Assembly (NCBI RefSeq): GCF_000221045.1
Contig: NC_015856.1
Location: 2,286,890-2,350,889 of the forward strand
Origin: Collimonas fungivorans Ter331
Lineage (GTDB): Bacteria > Pseudomonadota > Gammaproteobacteria > Burkholderiales > Burkholderiaceae_D
Direction of reading: 5' to 3'
Length of the DNA: 64,000 nt
Shown here: positions 53,390-63,804 of the stretch, one piece after another
How the letters are laid out: each line of letters opens with the position of its first letter
Numbering within the stretch: position 1 is the first letter of the stretch
Position numbers and translations under genes: made by a program
The notes under the pieces: generated by a model
Database searches by the model: none
Seen by the model: only the letters and a program-made list of their open reading frames with translations
Told to the model about the DNA's origin: nothing

Positions 53390-54487
53390 ATGGAAACGCC
53401 AGAACCCGTGCTGCATGTGCTGAACGTGGCCGAAACGATCAAAGGCGGAGTGGCCACCTACCTGGAAACGCTGGAACGCCTCAGCGCCGATTTCAACTGC
53501 CGTTTCGATTACCTGGTTCCTGCCGCCCAGGCCGATCAGCTGAAAGCGGAGCGGGTGCATCATCACTCGCATTCGCGCGGCGGGCTGGGGCCGTTCAAGC
53601 TGGCGCTGGCGATCGTGCGCCAGGTACGCAAATCGCACCCTGACATGGTCTACGCCCACAGCACCTTCGCCGGCGTTGCGTTGTGCCTGGCCAAGCCATG
53701 GCTGGGGCGCAAGGTAAAGACGATCTATTGCGCCCACGGCTGGGCCAGCTTCCGCGACCGCAGCAGATCGGTGACCCTGGTTACCCGCGCGATCGAAAAA
53801 ATCATGTCGTATATCCCCAACGCGGTGATCGATATCTCGCGTTACGAACATGTCAACAACCGCAAGTTTGGTTTCTCCCGCAACTGCATCCTGATCCAGA
53901 ACACCGTCCTCGACCGCATCCTGCCGCCGGCCAAGGACGGCGGAAACCAGGATGACGGGCGTTTGCATATCCTGTTTGTCGGCCGGCTGGATCACCAAAA
54001 GGGCTACGATATCCTGGTGGACGCCATCCGCATCCTGCAAAAGAGCCGGCCGAACTATGTGTATCATATCGTCGGTGCGCCGGTGCTGGCGAATCTGCAG
54101 ATCGAAATGCTGGAAGCGGCCAACGTGCATTATTACGGCTGGATAGGGCAGGCCGAAATCAATGCCTATTACGACCTGGCCGATGTGCTGGTGATGCCGT
54201 CGCGCGCCGAAGGGTTCGGGCTGACTGCGCTCGAGGCTTTCCGCAGTTATGTGCCGGTGGTCGCCAGCAATCGCGGCGCCTTGCCCGACATCGTGGAGCA
54301 TGCGGTCAACGGCCTGATTTTCAACTGCACCGCGGGCGACCTGGCCGAAAAGCTGGAAAACCTGAACCGCACCAGCCTGGGCGACTACGCAGAGGCGGCG
54401 CGCGCCTCTTACCTGATACGTTTCTCCCCTGGCCAGTTCATCGCCAGCTACCAGAAATTATTTTCACGCCTGCGGCAAACCAATTAG
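53390..54487 (+). CDS. Glycosyltransferase family 4
   Basis: A 365-residue GT-B glycosyltransferase. The N-terminal half has HVLNVAETIKGGVATYLETLERLS; the donor-binding half has LHILFVGRLDHQKGYDILVDAI and the E-x7-E motif AEGFGLTALEAFRSYVPVVASNRGALPDIV. It would add one sugar to the lipid-linked repeat unit on the cytoplasmic face. It is the only glycosyltransferase in the operon besides the priming enzyme, so the repeat unit may be small, or further transferases lie outside. Starts directly at the previous stop. Confidence 0.92.
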   Translation: METPEPVLHVLNVAETIKGGVATYLETLERLSADFNCRFDYLVPAAQADQLKAERVHHHSHSRGGLGPFKLALAIVRQVRKSHPDMVYAHSTFAGVALCLAKPWLGRKVKTIYCAHGWASFRDRSRSVTLVTRAIEKIMSYIPNAVIDISRYEHVNNRKFGFSRNCILIQNTVLDRILPPAKDGGNQDDGRLHILFVGRLDHQKGYDILVDAIRILQKSRPNYVYHIVGAPVLANLQIEMLEAANVHYYGWIGQAEINAYYDLADVLVMPSRAEGFGLTALEAFRSYVPVVASNRGALPDIVEHAVNGLIFNCTAGDLAEKLENLNRTSLGDYAEAARASYLIRFSPGQFIASYQKLFSRLRQTN

Positions 54488-54530
54488 GGCATTTGCCATC
54501 CAACAGGCTTCTATTCGACAGGAGCGACAG

Positions 54531-55793
54531 ATGAAACTACCTGCAGCATGGCTTATTCCTGTTTGCGGCGTATTGGCGGCTTCTCAAGCGTCTGCGTGGG
54601 AAAAATACGGCATCCATTCGGTCTACCCGGCGGCCATCAGCGTCCAGATCAATCCGTCGCAAATATCAAACCAGCAACTGGCGGCCATCAAGGATGCCGG
54701 TTTCGAATACGTCAGGTTCGGCACCCGTCCGCCGGTCAGCGACAAGCCGCAGGATTTTTCGGAACTGCTGGAGCGCTTGCGCAAGGCGCAGCTGAAACCC
54801 ATCATCACCCTGTTTGGCGGCGCCACGGTCTGGGTACAGCCGAAACGGATGATGTCGGCCACCATGACGCCGCTGGATGCGGCCGACAATTTCTCCAAGT
54901 TTGCCCTGACCACCTTGAACCAGTACGCCGATCCAAACATCTTGTGGGAACTGTGGAACGAGCCGGACAATCCGACTTTCCTGAAGCCGGGCATGCTGCA
55001 AGCCGGCCTGGTGCCGGCGATACAGAAAATCTGTTCGGCGCTGGAGCAGCAAAAGGGCGGCGTCAAGAAAAACATCTTCGGTTTCGGTTTCGCCAAGCTG
55101 CCGAATTTGCAGCCGAAGATCCCGGACGACAAGCTGCTCGCCATCTCGCTGCAAAACTGCCTGAGCGGCGTGTCGGTGCATCCGTACCGGAAAATCCCCG
55201 AAACGTTGGCCGACGATGCGACCAAAAGCCGCGAGCTGCTGCACAAGTACGGCAAGGGCGAATTGCCGATGATTGCATCCGAGTGGGGATACTCTAACTT
55301 TACCGCCGCCAGGGACCAGGGCGGCCAGGCGCAGCTGGTGCTGAGGGAGTATCTGTCGACGGTATTTGCCGGCATTCCGCTGGTGAATATCTACCAGTGG
55401 CAAGACACCGGGTCGGACCGCGCTGCGCGCGAACAGAATTACGGCCTGACCGACAGCAGTGGCCAGGTCAAGCAGGCTTTGCCGGCGCTCAAGCATTTGC
55501 TGGGCAAGCTGAAAGATACCCAGCTTGCCGGCAGCGAGAAAGTAGGGGAGGCGTACCAGCTGGTCTTGAATAGCCAGCCGGGGGCTGCGGCAAAGCGCAG
55601 CGTCCACGTCGTATGGAGTTCGGCGGCGCGCTCTGGCCCTGGCGGTGGTTTTTCGATCCCGAGGAACAAGGGGCAGCGCTGCATCATCAGTGAGTTTTAT
55701 CCGCAGCAGGGCGACAAGCCCTGCCCGGAAGGCGCCGGCAGCGTCGATATCAACGCTGGTCCGTCGCCGCTGGCAGTCACGCTATACGATTAG
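54531..55793 (+). CDS. Secreted glycoside hydrolase, PslG/GH39-like
   Basis: A 420-residue secreted protein (signal peptide ending ASQASA-WEK). The (beta/alpha)8 clan-A signature is visible: acid/base Glu in ILWELWNEPDNP and nucleophile Glu in LPMIASEWGYSNF. The layout resembles PslG, the periplasmic GH39 endoglycosidase of the Pseudomonas Psl cluster. As last gene of the operon it likely trims or releases the polymer made here. AGGAGCGACAG precedes the ATG. Its end overlaps the convergent galU by 4 bp. Confidence 0.85.
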   Translation: MKLPAAWLIPVCGVLAASQASAWEKYGIHSVYPAAISVQINPSQISNQQLAAIKDAGFEYVRFGTRPPVSDKPQDFSELLERLRKAQLKPIITLFGGATVWVQPKRMMSATMTPLDAADNFSKFALTTLNQYADPNILWELWNEPDNPTFLKPGMLQAGLVPAIQKICSALEQQKGGVKKNIFGFGFAKLPNLQPKIPDDKLLAISLQNCLSGVSVHPYRKIPETLADDATKSRELLHKYGKGELPMIASEWGYSNFTAARDQGGQAQLVLREYLSTVFAGIPLVNIYQWQDTGSDRAAREQNYGLTDSSGQVKQALPALKHLLGKLKDTQLAGSEKVGEAYQLVLNSQPGAAAKRSVHVVWSSAARSGPGGGFSIPRNKGQRCIISEFYPQQGDKPCPEGAGSVDINAGPSPLAVTLYD

Positions 55794-56671
55794 ATCTTGT
55801 CGGCGATGAAGTTATTGAGGAATTCGCGGAATTCCTCTTTGACTTCAGGATGTTTCAGCGCGAATTTTACCGAGGCTTGCAGGTAGCCGAGCTTGCTGCC
55901 GCAATCGTAGCGCGTACCTTCGAACTGGTAGGCCATCACTTCTTCCTGCGCCAGCAATGAGGCGATGCCGTCGGTCAGCTGCAGTTCGCCGCCAGAACCT
56001 GGCTGCAGCGTATGAAGGTGGTCGAAAATCGACGGGTTCAGGATATAGCGTCCGACCACGCCCAGGTTGGAAGGGGCCTCTTCCGGCGCCGGTTTTTCCA
56101 CGATTCCGTGCAGTTTGTGCAAGCGATCGCCGGCCGCCGTGCCGGCCACCACGCCGTAGGAACGGCTCTGCACCGGCGCGATTGCCTCGACGCCGATGAT
56201 GCTGCTGCCATAGTCCGCATACAGATCGGTCATCTGGCGCATGACAGGGATCGTTCCATCCAGCAGGTCGTCCGCCAGGATTACCGCAAACGGCTCGCCG
56301 TGCACCAGCCGCTCGGCGCACAGGACGGCATGGCCCAGGCCCAGCGCTTCCGCCTGCCGCACATAAAAACATTCGACATTCTTCGGCTTGATCTGGCGCA
56401 GCACTTCCAGCAGCGCCTGCTTGTTCTTGGCCAGCAGTTCGGCTTCCAGTTCGTAGGCTTTGTCGAAATGGTCTTCGATGGCGCGTTTGTTGCGGCCGGT
56501 GACAAAAATCATTTCGGTGATGCCGGCGGCGGCCGCTTCCTCCACCGCATACTGGATCAAGGGCTTGTCTACCACGGGCAGCATTTCCTTGGGACTGGCC
56601 TTGGTGGCCGGCAAGAACCGAGTGCCGAGGCCGGCGACGGGAAATACGGCTTTGGTGATTTTTTTATGCAT
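55790..56671 (-). CDS. galU: UTP-glucose-1-phosphate uridylyltransferase
   Basis: A 293-residue nucleotidyltransferase that makes UDP-glucose. The signature is FPVAGLGTRFLPATKASPKEMLPVVDKP, followed by EAAAAGITEMIFVTGRNKRAIEDHFD and the DDLLDG metal site. Start at 56671 (MHKKITKAVFPVAG) is the family start; the extension upstream has no signal. UDP-glucose would feed the exopolysaccharide. It follows the priming transferase gene in the same direction, but a terminator lies between them. Confidence 0.95.
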   Translation of the reverse strand: MHKKITKAVFPVAGLGTRFLPATKASPKEMLPVVDKPLIQYAVEEAAAAGITEMIFVTGRNKRAIEDHFDKAYELEAELLAKNKQALLEVLRQIKPKNVECFYVRQAEALGLGHAVLCAERLVHGEPFAVILADDLLDGTIPVMRQMTDLYADYGSSIIGVEAIAPVQSRSYGVVAGTAAGDRLHKLHGIVEKPAPEEAPSNLGVVGRYILNPSIFDHLHTLQPGSGGELQLTDGIASLLAQEEVMAYQFEGTRYDCGSKLGYLQASVKFALKHPEVKEEFREFLNNFIADKI

Positions 56672-56698
56672 GCTGATGACTCTTGAAGATAGGTTTGT

Positions 56699-56727
56699 AA
56701 AAAAAGGCGCTGCAAACAAGTAGCGCC
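56699..56727 (-). terminator. Terminator after the priming glycosyltransferase gene
   Basis: On the minus strand GGCGCT pairs with AGCGCC across a 10-nt loop, followed by a run of seven T. It lies 15 bp after the wcaJ-type stop and before galU, so galU needs read-through or its own promoter. Confidence 0.78.
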
Positions 56728-56741
56728 CCGGCAAACTTTGA

Positions 56742-58160
56742 TCAATAGGCGGTCTTGCCGCTCCATCCCTTGAACGCGGTCCACAGCAGGATCCGGAAAT
56801 CCATCAGGAACGACCAGTTCTGTATGTAGTGCAGGTCGAACTGGACCCGCGTTTCCATTTTTTCCAGGGTGTCGGTTTCGCCGCGGTGGCCATGGATCTG
56901 GGCCCAGCCCGTGATTCCCGGCTTGACGCGATGACGCACCATGTACAGGTCCAGCAGCTCTTCATACATCTGGTTATGCTGCATGGCATGCGGGCGCGGG
57001 CCGATGACCGACATGTCGCCCAGCAGGACGTTGATGAACTGCGGCAGCTCGTCGAGGCTGGTGCGGCGCAGGAACTGGCCGATCCTGGTGATGCGCGGAT
57101 CGCCCTGGGTAGCCTGCGTGACCTTGTTGTGCTCCTGGTGCAGTTTCATCGAACGGAATTTGTAGATCATGAATTTCTTGCCGTTCAGGCCCAGCCGCAC
57201 CTGCTTGAAGAATACCGGTCCCGGCGAGGAGATCTTGATGGCGACGCCGATCGCCACGAACAACGGAGTCAGGGCGGTTAGCGCTACCAATGCAAAAACC
57301 TTGTCCAGCAGGTGTTTGCAGATGCCGCGCGCACCGCTGGGGGCAGGGCGGTTCAGCTCGACGGTCGGGGTGCCGAGGAAGTTTGTCATGCGCCGGCTGA
57401 TCATCTGGATCGCCATCGTATCCGGCACCCAGCGGATGTCCACCAGCGTATTGCGCAGGTGGATCTGCAGGGGGCGCAGCTGCGCCGCCGCGCTCATCGG
57501 CAAGGTGATCCAGATTTCATCGATCTGGTTGGCGCTGACGTAGGCGTGGATGTCTTCCAGCTTGTTGATGCGGGCAATATTGGCATCCTGCAGGTTTTCA
57601 GTCTGTTCGGCGCTGCCCACCACGGCATTGACCTCATAGCCTATCCATGGCTGCTGCAGGGCTCGCCTGTGCATTTCCTGGCCGGTCTCGCCGTAGCCGA
57701 CGATGATCACGCGCTTGAAGTTGAAGCCCTGCTTGCGCATGCGCGTCAGCGCGACGTGGGAAGCGAAGCGGTACAGCAGCAGCAGCACCATGCTGGTCAG
57801 GTACCAATACAGCAGCCAGTGATGCGAGATGCGGCCGATGCCGTGCACCATGCGGCTCATGAAAATGCCGAGGATCAGGACCAGCGCCCAGGACGCCGCC
57901 AGCCGGATGAAGGTGGCCGAGGCGGGACGCTCCGGCCAGGCGTTGTAGAGATCGAGCTTGGAGAACAGCATGAACGCCAGCACGCAGCAGAAATACAGCA
58001 GCACCATGTGCACCGGCGCCGCGTCTGACAGATTTGCGTGGAAAACGTAATAGGCGACGGCATTGGCGGCGATCGCCAGGATCGCCGTGTCGGCAATCCG
58101 CCTTGGGAGCTCCTGTCCCAAAACATACTGGAGGAAGGTCAAGTGTGTTGAGTGTGACAT
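56742..58160 (-). CDS. Undecaprenyl-phosphate sugar-1-phosphate transferase (WcaJ type)
   Basis: A 472-residue polyprenyl-phosphate hexose-1-phosphate transferase. The N-terminal half has about four membrane helices and a Rossmann-like CoA-binding region ([20 protein letters not shown]). The C-terminal bacterial transferase domain has [79 protein letters not shown] and PGITGWAQ. It starts repeat-unit synthesis by adding glucose-1-P or a similar sugar to undecaprenyl phosphate. Reads leftward from an AT-rich upstream region. Confidence 0.93.
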   Translation of the reverse strand: MSHSTHLTFLQYVLGQELPRRIADTAILAIAANAVAYYVFHANLSDAAPVHMVLLYFCCVLAFMLFSKLDLYNAWPERPASATFIRLAASWALVLILGIFMSRMVHGIGRISHHWLLYWYLTSMVLLLLYRFASHVALTRMRKQGFNFKRVIIVGYGETGQEMHRRALQQPWIGYEVNAVVGSAEQTENLQDANIARINKLEDIHAYVSANQIDEIWITLPMSAAAQLRPLQIHLRNTLVDIRWVPDTMAIQMISRRMTNFLGTPTVELNRPAPSGARGICKHLLDKVFALVALTALTPLFVAIGVAIKISSPGPVFFKQVRLGLNGKKFMIYKFRSMKLHQEHNKVTQATQGDPRITRIGQFLRRTSLDELPQFINVLLGDMSVIGPRPHAMQHNQMYEELLDLYMVRHRVKPGITGWAQIHGHRGETDTLEKMETRVQFDLHYIQNWSFLMDFRILLWTAFKGWSGKTAY

Positions 58161-58888
58161 GAGAGTTTATCTTATTGGACTATCAAAAAAGCGAATGAAG
58201 GTCCGTACTCGCTTTCAAGCCTTGAACCCAGCATCATCCAAAGCGGTTTTTACAACTACTGCAATGCAGCAAGTTACCTTCAGGAATTATGGTAATCATT
58301 AAAATCGATTTAATCAACGTAAACATTTTAATTAAATTGATTTTTCGTGAATTTAAGGTCGTGAAATTATGTTTTTGATATTTTTATAAGGTTTTTCTTT
58401 GTCAAATAACTATGAGACGGGGGTGAGAAAGAGTTTCCTGTGGGAAAAGTTGAACGGCGGAAAACAGCACCAGACCGAGGGCCTGGCTTTTTGGAGAGCA
58501 AAATATGGAGAGGTTTCCGCAGCTCGGCCGGAACGGCTAAACCAAGAGGTCGGGAGTTGCGTTTTTGTTCAGGGAAAAACAGGCGCCTTGCCCTTGCCGA
58601 TAAAGTTTTGTCACGTGCGCGGTCCATGGCGCGGCGCACCATCGACTGCGTGTCTTCGGCCGCTTACCGTAGTCTGGGTAGTCTGAAAAGCGGCTGTCAA
58701 CCTCCGGCTGCGGCAGGAATTGGCGCCGTCGTCAGCGTAAATTAGCACAAGCTCTTTACCGCAAGATGACGGAGCGCCGAGAAGGCGCGCCGCCAGAGTT
58801 GTTTTTTTTAAAAGCCTGTGGTTTTGTGCCTGTCATAGGTAGAATCTAAGCAGAGTAAGACTTGAAGTTAACTGTCCGAAAGAGAGCC
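58161..58888. other. Long gene-free region upstream of wcaJ and of the glutamate dehydrogenase gene
   Basis: About 730 bp without a credible gene. The first 240 bp are strongly AT-rich and hold a 15-bp imperfect inverted repeat (58303-58317 with 58328-58342, 13 of 15 matching), probably the wcaJ control region. The following 400 bp are of average GC with only short, motif-free open frames on both strands. A run of T at about 58801-58810 follows a GC-rich patch (GCGCC-GAGAA-GGCGC hairpin). The promoter of the dehydrogenase is probably in the last 100 bp. Confidence 0.5.
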
Positions 58889-61800
58889 ATGCCCAACACC
58901 GCCGCAGAAAGAAAACAGCAAAAACTGACAGAGATGGTCGAATTCGCGCGCGAGCGCCTCGCGCCGGCAGTGTTCGCACCGATGCAAGCCTTCCTGGTCG
59001 AGTATTACTCGCAAGTGGGGGAAGAGCAGATACTGAGCCGCGACATCGCCGACCTGTACGGCGCTGCCGTCGCCCACTGGCAGTTTGCGCGGCACTTTGT
59101 CAGCGGCACGCCGCGCGTGCGCATCTACAATCCGCGGGTGGACGAGCATGGCTGGCAGTCCGGCCATAGCGTGATCGAGATCGTCAACGACGACATGCCG
59201 TTCCTGGTCGATTCGGTAAGCACCGAGATCAACCGCCTCGGCCTGACCCTACACGCGGTGATCCACCCGGTGTTCCGGGTCTGGCGCGACGCCAGCGGCC
59301 AGGTCGAAAAAATCCAGCGCGCCAGCGAGAATGTGGGCAAGGATAGCAAGGACAACGATAAGGCAAAGCTGGAGTCGACCATCCATATCGAAGTGGACCG
59401 CTGCACCGAAGCTGCCCGGATGGAAGAAATCCTGGCCGGCGTGCTCAAGGTGCTGGGCGACGTCCGCGCCGCGGTGGAAGACTGGCGCCAGATGATGACC
59501 GCCGCCAGCGCCGCGATCGACGATCTCAAGCAGCAGGACAACAGCGATGCCGCGCAGCAGGGCGAGATCGCCGAGGCGCGCGCCTTCCTGGAGTGGATGA
59601 TAGATGATCATTTTACGTTCCTCGGCTATCGCGATTACGAACTGGTGGTCAGCGATGGCGAAAACTACCTGCAGGGCGTACCCGGTTCCGGCCTCGGCAT
59701 CCTGCGCGATGCCCTGCGCGCCGCCGATAGCGCCGACATGACCAAGCTGCCGGTCAGCGCGCAAGGCATCATCGACGCGCAATCGCCGATTTTCATCACC
59801 AAGGCCAATTCGCGCGCCACCGTGCACCGCGCCGGTTATCTCGACTATGTCGGCGTCAAGCGCTACGGCGCCGGCGGCAAGGTGATCGGCGAGCGCCGCA
59901 TTGTCGGCCTGTATACCTCGACCGCCTACATGGTGCCGACCAGCGAGATCCCGCTGGTGCGGCGCAAAGTGGCGAAGGTGCTGGAGCGCGCCGGTTTTGT
60001 CCCGAGAGGCCACCTGGCCAAGACCTTGACCACCATCCTCGAGCAGTACCCGCGCGACGAACTGTTCCAGGTCGACGAAGATGAACTGTTCGATACCGCC
60101 AGCGGCATCCTGCGCCTGGAAGAGCGCCAGCGCACCCGCCTGTTTGTGCGGCGCGACGCTTTCGGCCGTTATGTTTCCTGCCTGGTGTTCGTGCCGCGCG
60201 ACCGTTTCAACACCGAACTGCGCGAACGGATCCAGGACTTGCTGCTGGAAGCCTTCAACGGCACCGGCGTCGAATTCACGCCCTTGCTGTCGGAATCGGT
60301 ATTGGCGCGCATCCAGTTTACGGTGCGCACCGAACCGGGCAGCGTTGCCGACATCAATGTCGAACAGCTGGAAGCGCGCATCGTGCAAGCCACGCGGCGC
60401 TGGCAGGACGACCTGACCGAGGCCCTGCTGGAACAGCGCGGCGAGGAGCAGGGAACGCGGCTGCTGCGCCGGTACGCCACGTCATTCCCGGCCGGTTTCC
60501 GCGAAGATTATTCGGCGCGCACCGCGGTGCACGACATCGCCTTGCTGGAAGCCGCGCAGCAGGAAACCGGGCTGGCCATGAGCTTGTACCGCCCAATCGA
60601 GGCGGCGCCGGCTTCGCTGCGCCTGAAAATCTACCGCGCCGGCAAGCCGATGGCCTTGTCGCAGAGCTTGCCGATGCTGGAGCACATGGGCGTCAAGGTC
60701 AACGAAGAGCGTCCTTACCGCATCGAGCTGCAGGACGGCGAACCGGCCTGGATCCACGATTTCGGCATGCAGAGCGCGGACGACAGCGAAGTCGAGATCG
60801 ACCGCATCAAGGGCGTGTTCGAAGATGCGTTCGCGCGCGTCTGGAGCGGCGAGGCGGATAACGACGATCTCAACCGGCTGGTTCTGCGGGCCCGGCTCAA
60901 CTGGCGCGAAGTCACCATCTTGCGTGCTTATGCGCGTTACCTGCGGCAAGTCGGCTCCACGTTCAGCAATGCCTATATCGAACAGGCCTTGACCGCCAAC
61001 CCGGCGATTGCGCGCAAGCTTGTGGAACTGTTCCTGGTACGCTTTGATCCGTCCCAGGCGGCCGGAGCTGAAGCCAAGGCCAAGTCCTTGCTGCAGCAGA
61101 CCGAAGAAGCGATGGACCAGGTGCCTAACCTGGACGAAGACCGTATCCTGCGCCAGTTCCTGGGCGTGATCAGCGCCACCTTGCGCACCAACTATTTCCA
61201 GCACGGCGCCGACGGCCAGCCCAAGCCTTACCTGTCGTTCAAGTTCGATCCGGCCAAGGTGCCGGGGCTGCCCGCGCCCAAGCCGATGTTCGAGATCTGG
61301 GTCTATTCGCCGCGTTTTGAGGGCGTCCACCTGCGCGGCGGTAAAGTGGCCCGCGGCGGGCTGCGCTGGTCCGACCGGCGCGAGGATTTCCGCACCGAAG
61401 TGCTGGGCCTGGTGAAGGCGCAGATGGTCAAGAACGCAGTGATCGTGCCGGTCGGCTCCAAGGGCGGCTTCGTGCTCAAGAACGCGCCGCCGGCCAGCGA
61501 CCGCGACGCCTACCTGCGCGAAGGGGTGGCCTGTTACCAGAATTTCCTGCGCGGGCTGCTCGACCTGACCGACAACCTGGTCGACGGCAAGGTGGTGCCG
61601 CCGCAAGACGTGGTGCGCTACGATCCCGACGACCCTTACCTGGTGGTTGCGGCCGACAAGGGCACCGCCAGCTTCTCCGATTACGCCAATGCGGTTTCCG
61701 CCGAATACGGCTTCTGGCTGGGCGACGCCTTTGCCTCCGGCGGCTCGGTCGGTTACGACCACAAGAAAATGGGGATCACCGCGCGCGGCGCCTGGGAAGC

Positions 61801-63772
61801 GGTCAAGCGCCACTTCCGCGAAACCGGCCTGAATACCCAGGAGCAGGATTTCACCGTGGTCGGCATCGGCGACATGTCCGGCGACGTGTTCGGCAACGGC
61901 ATGCTGCTGTCGCGCCATATCAAGCTGCTGGCCGGTTTCGACCATCGCCACATTTTCCTCGACCCGGATCCCGATCCGGCCGCCAGCTTTGCCGAGCGCG
62001 AGCGCCTGTTTGCCTTGCCGCGCTCAAGCTGGGCCGACTACAACACCGGCCTGATTTCCAGCGGCGGCGGCGTTTTTGCGCGCAGCCTCAAGACCATTCC
62101 GCTGACGCCGCAAGTGCAGGCGGCGCTCGGCATCAGCGCGAGTGAACTGGCGCCGACCGAGTTGATACGCGCCATCCTGCTGGCGCCGGTGGACCTGCTC
62201 TACAACGGCGGCATCGGCACCTACATCAAGGCTACCCGCGAAAGCCACGCCCAGGTCGGCGACCGCAGCAACGACGCGATCCGCGTCAACGGCGCCGAGC
62301 TCAACTGCAAGGTGGTGGCCGAAGGCGGCAACCTCGGCTGCACCCAGTTCGGCCGCATCGAGTTTGCCCAGAAGGGCGGCCGCATCTGCACCGACGCCAT
62401 CGACAATTCAGCCGGCGTCGACTGCTCCGACCATGAGGTGAACATCAAGATCATGCTCGGCCTGATCGTCAGCGAAGGCGAAATGACCGAGAAACAGCGC
62501 AACAAGCTGCTGGCGGAAATGACCGAGGAAGTCGGCCTGCAGGTGCTGACCGACAACTACTACCAGACCCAGGCCTTGTCGGTGGCGGGCCGCCGCGCCG
62601 CCAGCCTGCTGGAGCCGGAGTCGCGCCTGATCCGTTTCCTGGAACGCGCCGGCCGGCTGGACCGTGCGGTCGAATTCCTGCCGTCGGAAGAAGAGTGCGC
62701 GGAACGCAAGACCGCGAAACTGGGACTCACCACACCGGAACGTGCGGTGCTGATGGCGTATAACAAGATGTGGCTGTATGAAGAGCTGCTGGCTTCGGAT
62801 TTGCCGGCAGACCCGTTCATCGCCAGTTCGCTGGCCGCTTATTTCCCGCAGCCGCTGCGCGAACGCTACCCGGACGCCATGCAGCGCCATCCGTTGGCGC
62901 GCGAGATCATCTCGACCTACCTGGTGAACACGCTGACCAACCGCGTCGGCGCAACCTTTGTCCACCAGCTGGCCGACGAAAGCGGCGCCAGCCCGACCGA
63001 CGTGCTGCGCGCCAGCGTCATCGCGCGCGAGGTGTTCGGTTTCGAGGAAATCTGGCAAGACATCGACGCCCTCGACAACCTGGTGCCGGATGCCCTGCAG
63101 GCGCAGATGTTTGTCGATGTCGGCGGCCTGATCGAGCACGCCAGTTTCTGGTTCCTGCATCGCCATGTGCAAGAAGCGTCGATCGAAGCCACGGTGCTGC
63201 GCTTCCGCCAGGCCGCCGACCAGCTGGGACCGCAGCTGGTATCGCTGCTGGCGGCCGGCGACGCCGAAGCGCTCAGGGCGAAACGCGATGCCTTGATACA
63301 GGCCGGCGTCTCCGAACAGCTGGCGCGCCGGGTCGCCAGCGCCGAACTGATCGGCGCGGTGCTGGATATCGCCGAAGTGGCGGCCTCCACCGAGCGCAGC
63401 CTTGAACTGGTGGCGGCGGTCTATTTTGCGCTGGACGTCAATCTCAACTTCGGCTGGATGCGCGAGCGGGCCGGTGCGCTGCCGGTCGACTCGCACTGGC
63501 AGACCCTGGCGCGCACCGCCTTGCAGAGCGACCTGACCGGCTTGCAGCGGGCGTTGACGGCCAAGGTGATCCAGCTGTCGCCGTCGCTCGAGCAATCGCA
63601 GGAAATGATCGAGGTCTGGCAGGCTGCCAGCCGTACGCCGCTGGAACGTTACCGCCGTTTGCTGACCGATTTCCAGATGGGCGGCAACGTCGACCTGGCG
63701 ATGCTGTCGGTGGCGGGCGCGCGAGATGCGGGCAATCGAAACCATCTGAGGAGTTGTTTTATCTCTAGCTGA
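58889..63772 (+). CDS. gdhB: NAD-specific glutamate dehydrogenase (large, 180-kDa type)
   Basis: This enzyme of about 1627 residues oxidatively deaminates glutamate to 2-oxoglutarate. ACT-like N-terminal domains (NDDMPFLVDSVSTEINRLGLTLHAVIHPV) precede the catalytic core: GGLRWSDRREDFRTEVLGLVKAQMVKNAVIVPVGSKGGFVLK with the substrate Lys, KGTASFSDYANAVSAEYGFWLGDAFASGGSVGYDHKKMGITARGAWE, and a nucleotide-binding part GIGDMSGDVFGNGML. The ATG at 58889 has AGAGAG upstream; TTG 58862 is an alternative. The final residues AGARDAGNRNHLRSCFISS look wrong: dropping one G near 63717 would give AAREMRAIETI and stop at 63749, closer to family endings. Confidence 0.94.
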   Translation: MPNTAAERKQQKLTEMVEFARERLAPAVFAPMQAFLVEYYSQVGEEQILSRDIADLYGAAVAHWQFARHFVSGTPRVRIYNPRVDEHGWQSGHSVIEIVNDDMPFLVDSVSTEINRLGLTLHAVIHPVFRVWRDASGQVEKIQRASENVGKDSKDNDKAKLESTIHIEVDRCTEAARMEEILAGVLKVLGDVRAAVEDWRQMMTAASAAIDDLKQQDNSDAAQQGEIAEARAFLEWMIDDHFTFLGYRDYELVVSDGENYLQGVPGSGLGILRDALRAADSADMTKLPVSAQGIIDAQSPIFITKANSRATVHRAGYLDYVGVKRYGAGGKVIGERRIVGLYTSTAYMVPTSEIPLVRRKVAKVLERAGFVPRGHLAKTLTTILEQYPRDELFQVDEDELFDTASGILRLEERQRTRLFVRRDAFGRYVSCLVFVPRDRFNTELRERIQDLLLEAFNGTGVEFTPLLSESVLARIQFTVRTEPGSVADINVEQLEARIVQATRRWQDDLTEALLEQRGEEQGTRLLRRYATSFPAGFREDYSARTAVHDIALLEAAQQETGLAMSLYRPIEAAPASLRLKIYRAGKPMALSQSLPMLEHMGVKVNEERPYRIELQDGEPAWIHDFGMQSADDSEVEIDRIKGVFEDAFARVWSGEADNDDLNRLVLRARLNWREVTILRAYARYLRQVGSTFSNAYIEQALTANPAIARKLVELFLVRFDPSQAAGAEAKAKSLLQQTEEAMDQVPNLDEDRILRQFLGVISATLRTNYFQHGADGQPKPYLSFKFDPAKVPGLPAPKPMFEIWVYSPRFEGVHLRGGKVARGGLRWSDRREDFRTEVLGLVKAQMVKNAVIVPVGSKGGFVLKNAPPASDRDAYLREGVACYQNFLRGLLDLTDNLVDGKVVPPQDVVRYDPDDPYLVVAADKGTASFSDYANAVSAEYGFWLGDAFASGGSVGYDHKKMGITARGAWEAVKRHFRETGLNTQEQDFTVVGIGDMSGDVFGNGMLLSRHIKLLAGFDHRHIFLDPDPDPAASFAERERLFALPRSSWADYNTGLISSGGGVFARSLKTIPLTPQVQAALGISASELAPTELIRAILLAPVDLLYNGGIGTYIKATRESHAQVGDRSNDAIRVNGAELNCKVVAEGGNLGCTQFGRIEFAQKGGRICTDAIDNSAGVDCSDHEVNIKIMLGLIVSEGEMTEKQRNKLLAEMTEEVGLQVLTDNYYQTQALSVAGRRAASLLEPESRLIRFLERAGRLDRAVEFLPSEEECAERKTAKLGLTTPERAVLMAYNKMWLYEELLASDLPADPFIASSLAAYFPQPLRERYPDAMQRHPLAREIISTYLVNTLTNRVGATFVHQLADESGASPTDVLRASVIAREVFGFEEIWQDIDALDNLVPDALQAQMFVDVGGLIEHASFWFLHRHVQEASIEATVLRFRQAADQLGPQLVSLLAAGDAEALRAKRDALIQAGVSEQLARRVASAELIGAVLDIAEVAASTERSLELVAAVYFALDVNLNFGWMRERAGALPVDSHWQTLARTALQSDLTGLQRALTAKVIQLSPSLEQSQEMIEVWQAASRTPLERYRRLLTDFQMGGNVDLAMLSVAGARDAGNRNHLRSCFISS

Positions 63773-63804
63773 AGCAGCCGCCTGGCAGGCAGAAAGGCAA
63801 GGCC

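Noticed and set aside
58367..58745. Small open frames on both strands in the 58.2-58.9 kb gap
   Set aside because: No ribosome site, no recognisable motif, and the frames on the two strands overlap each other; treated as non-coding.
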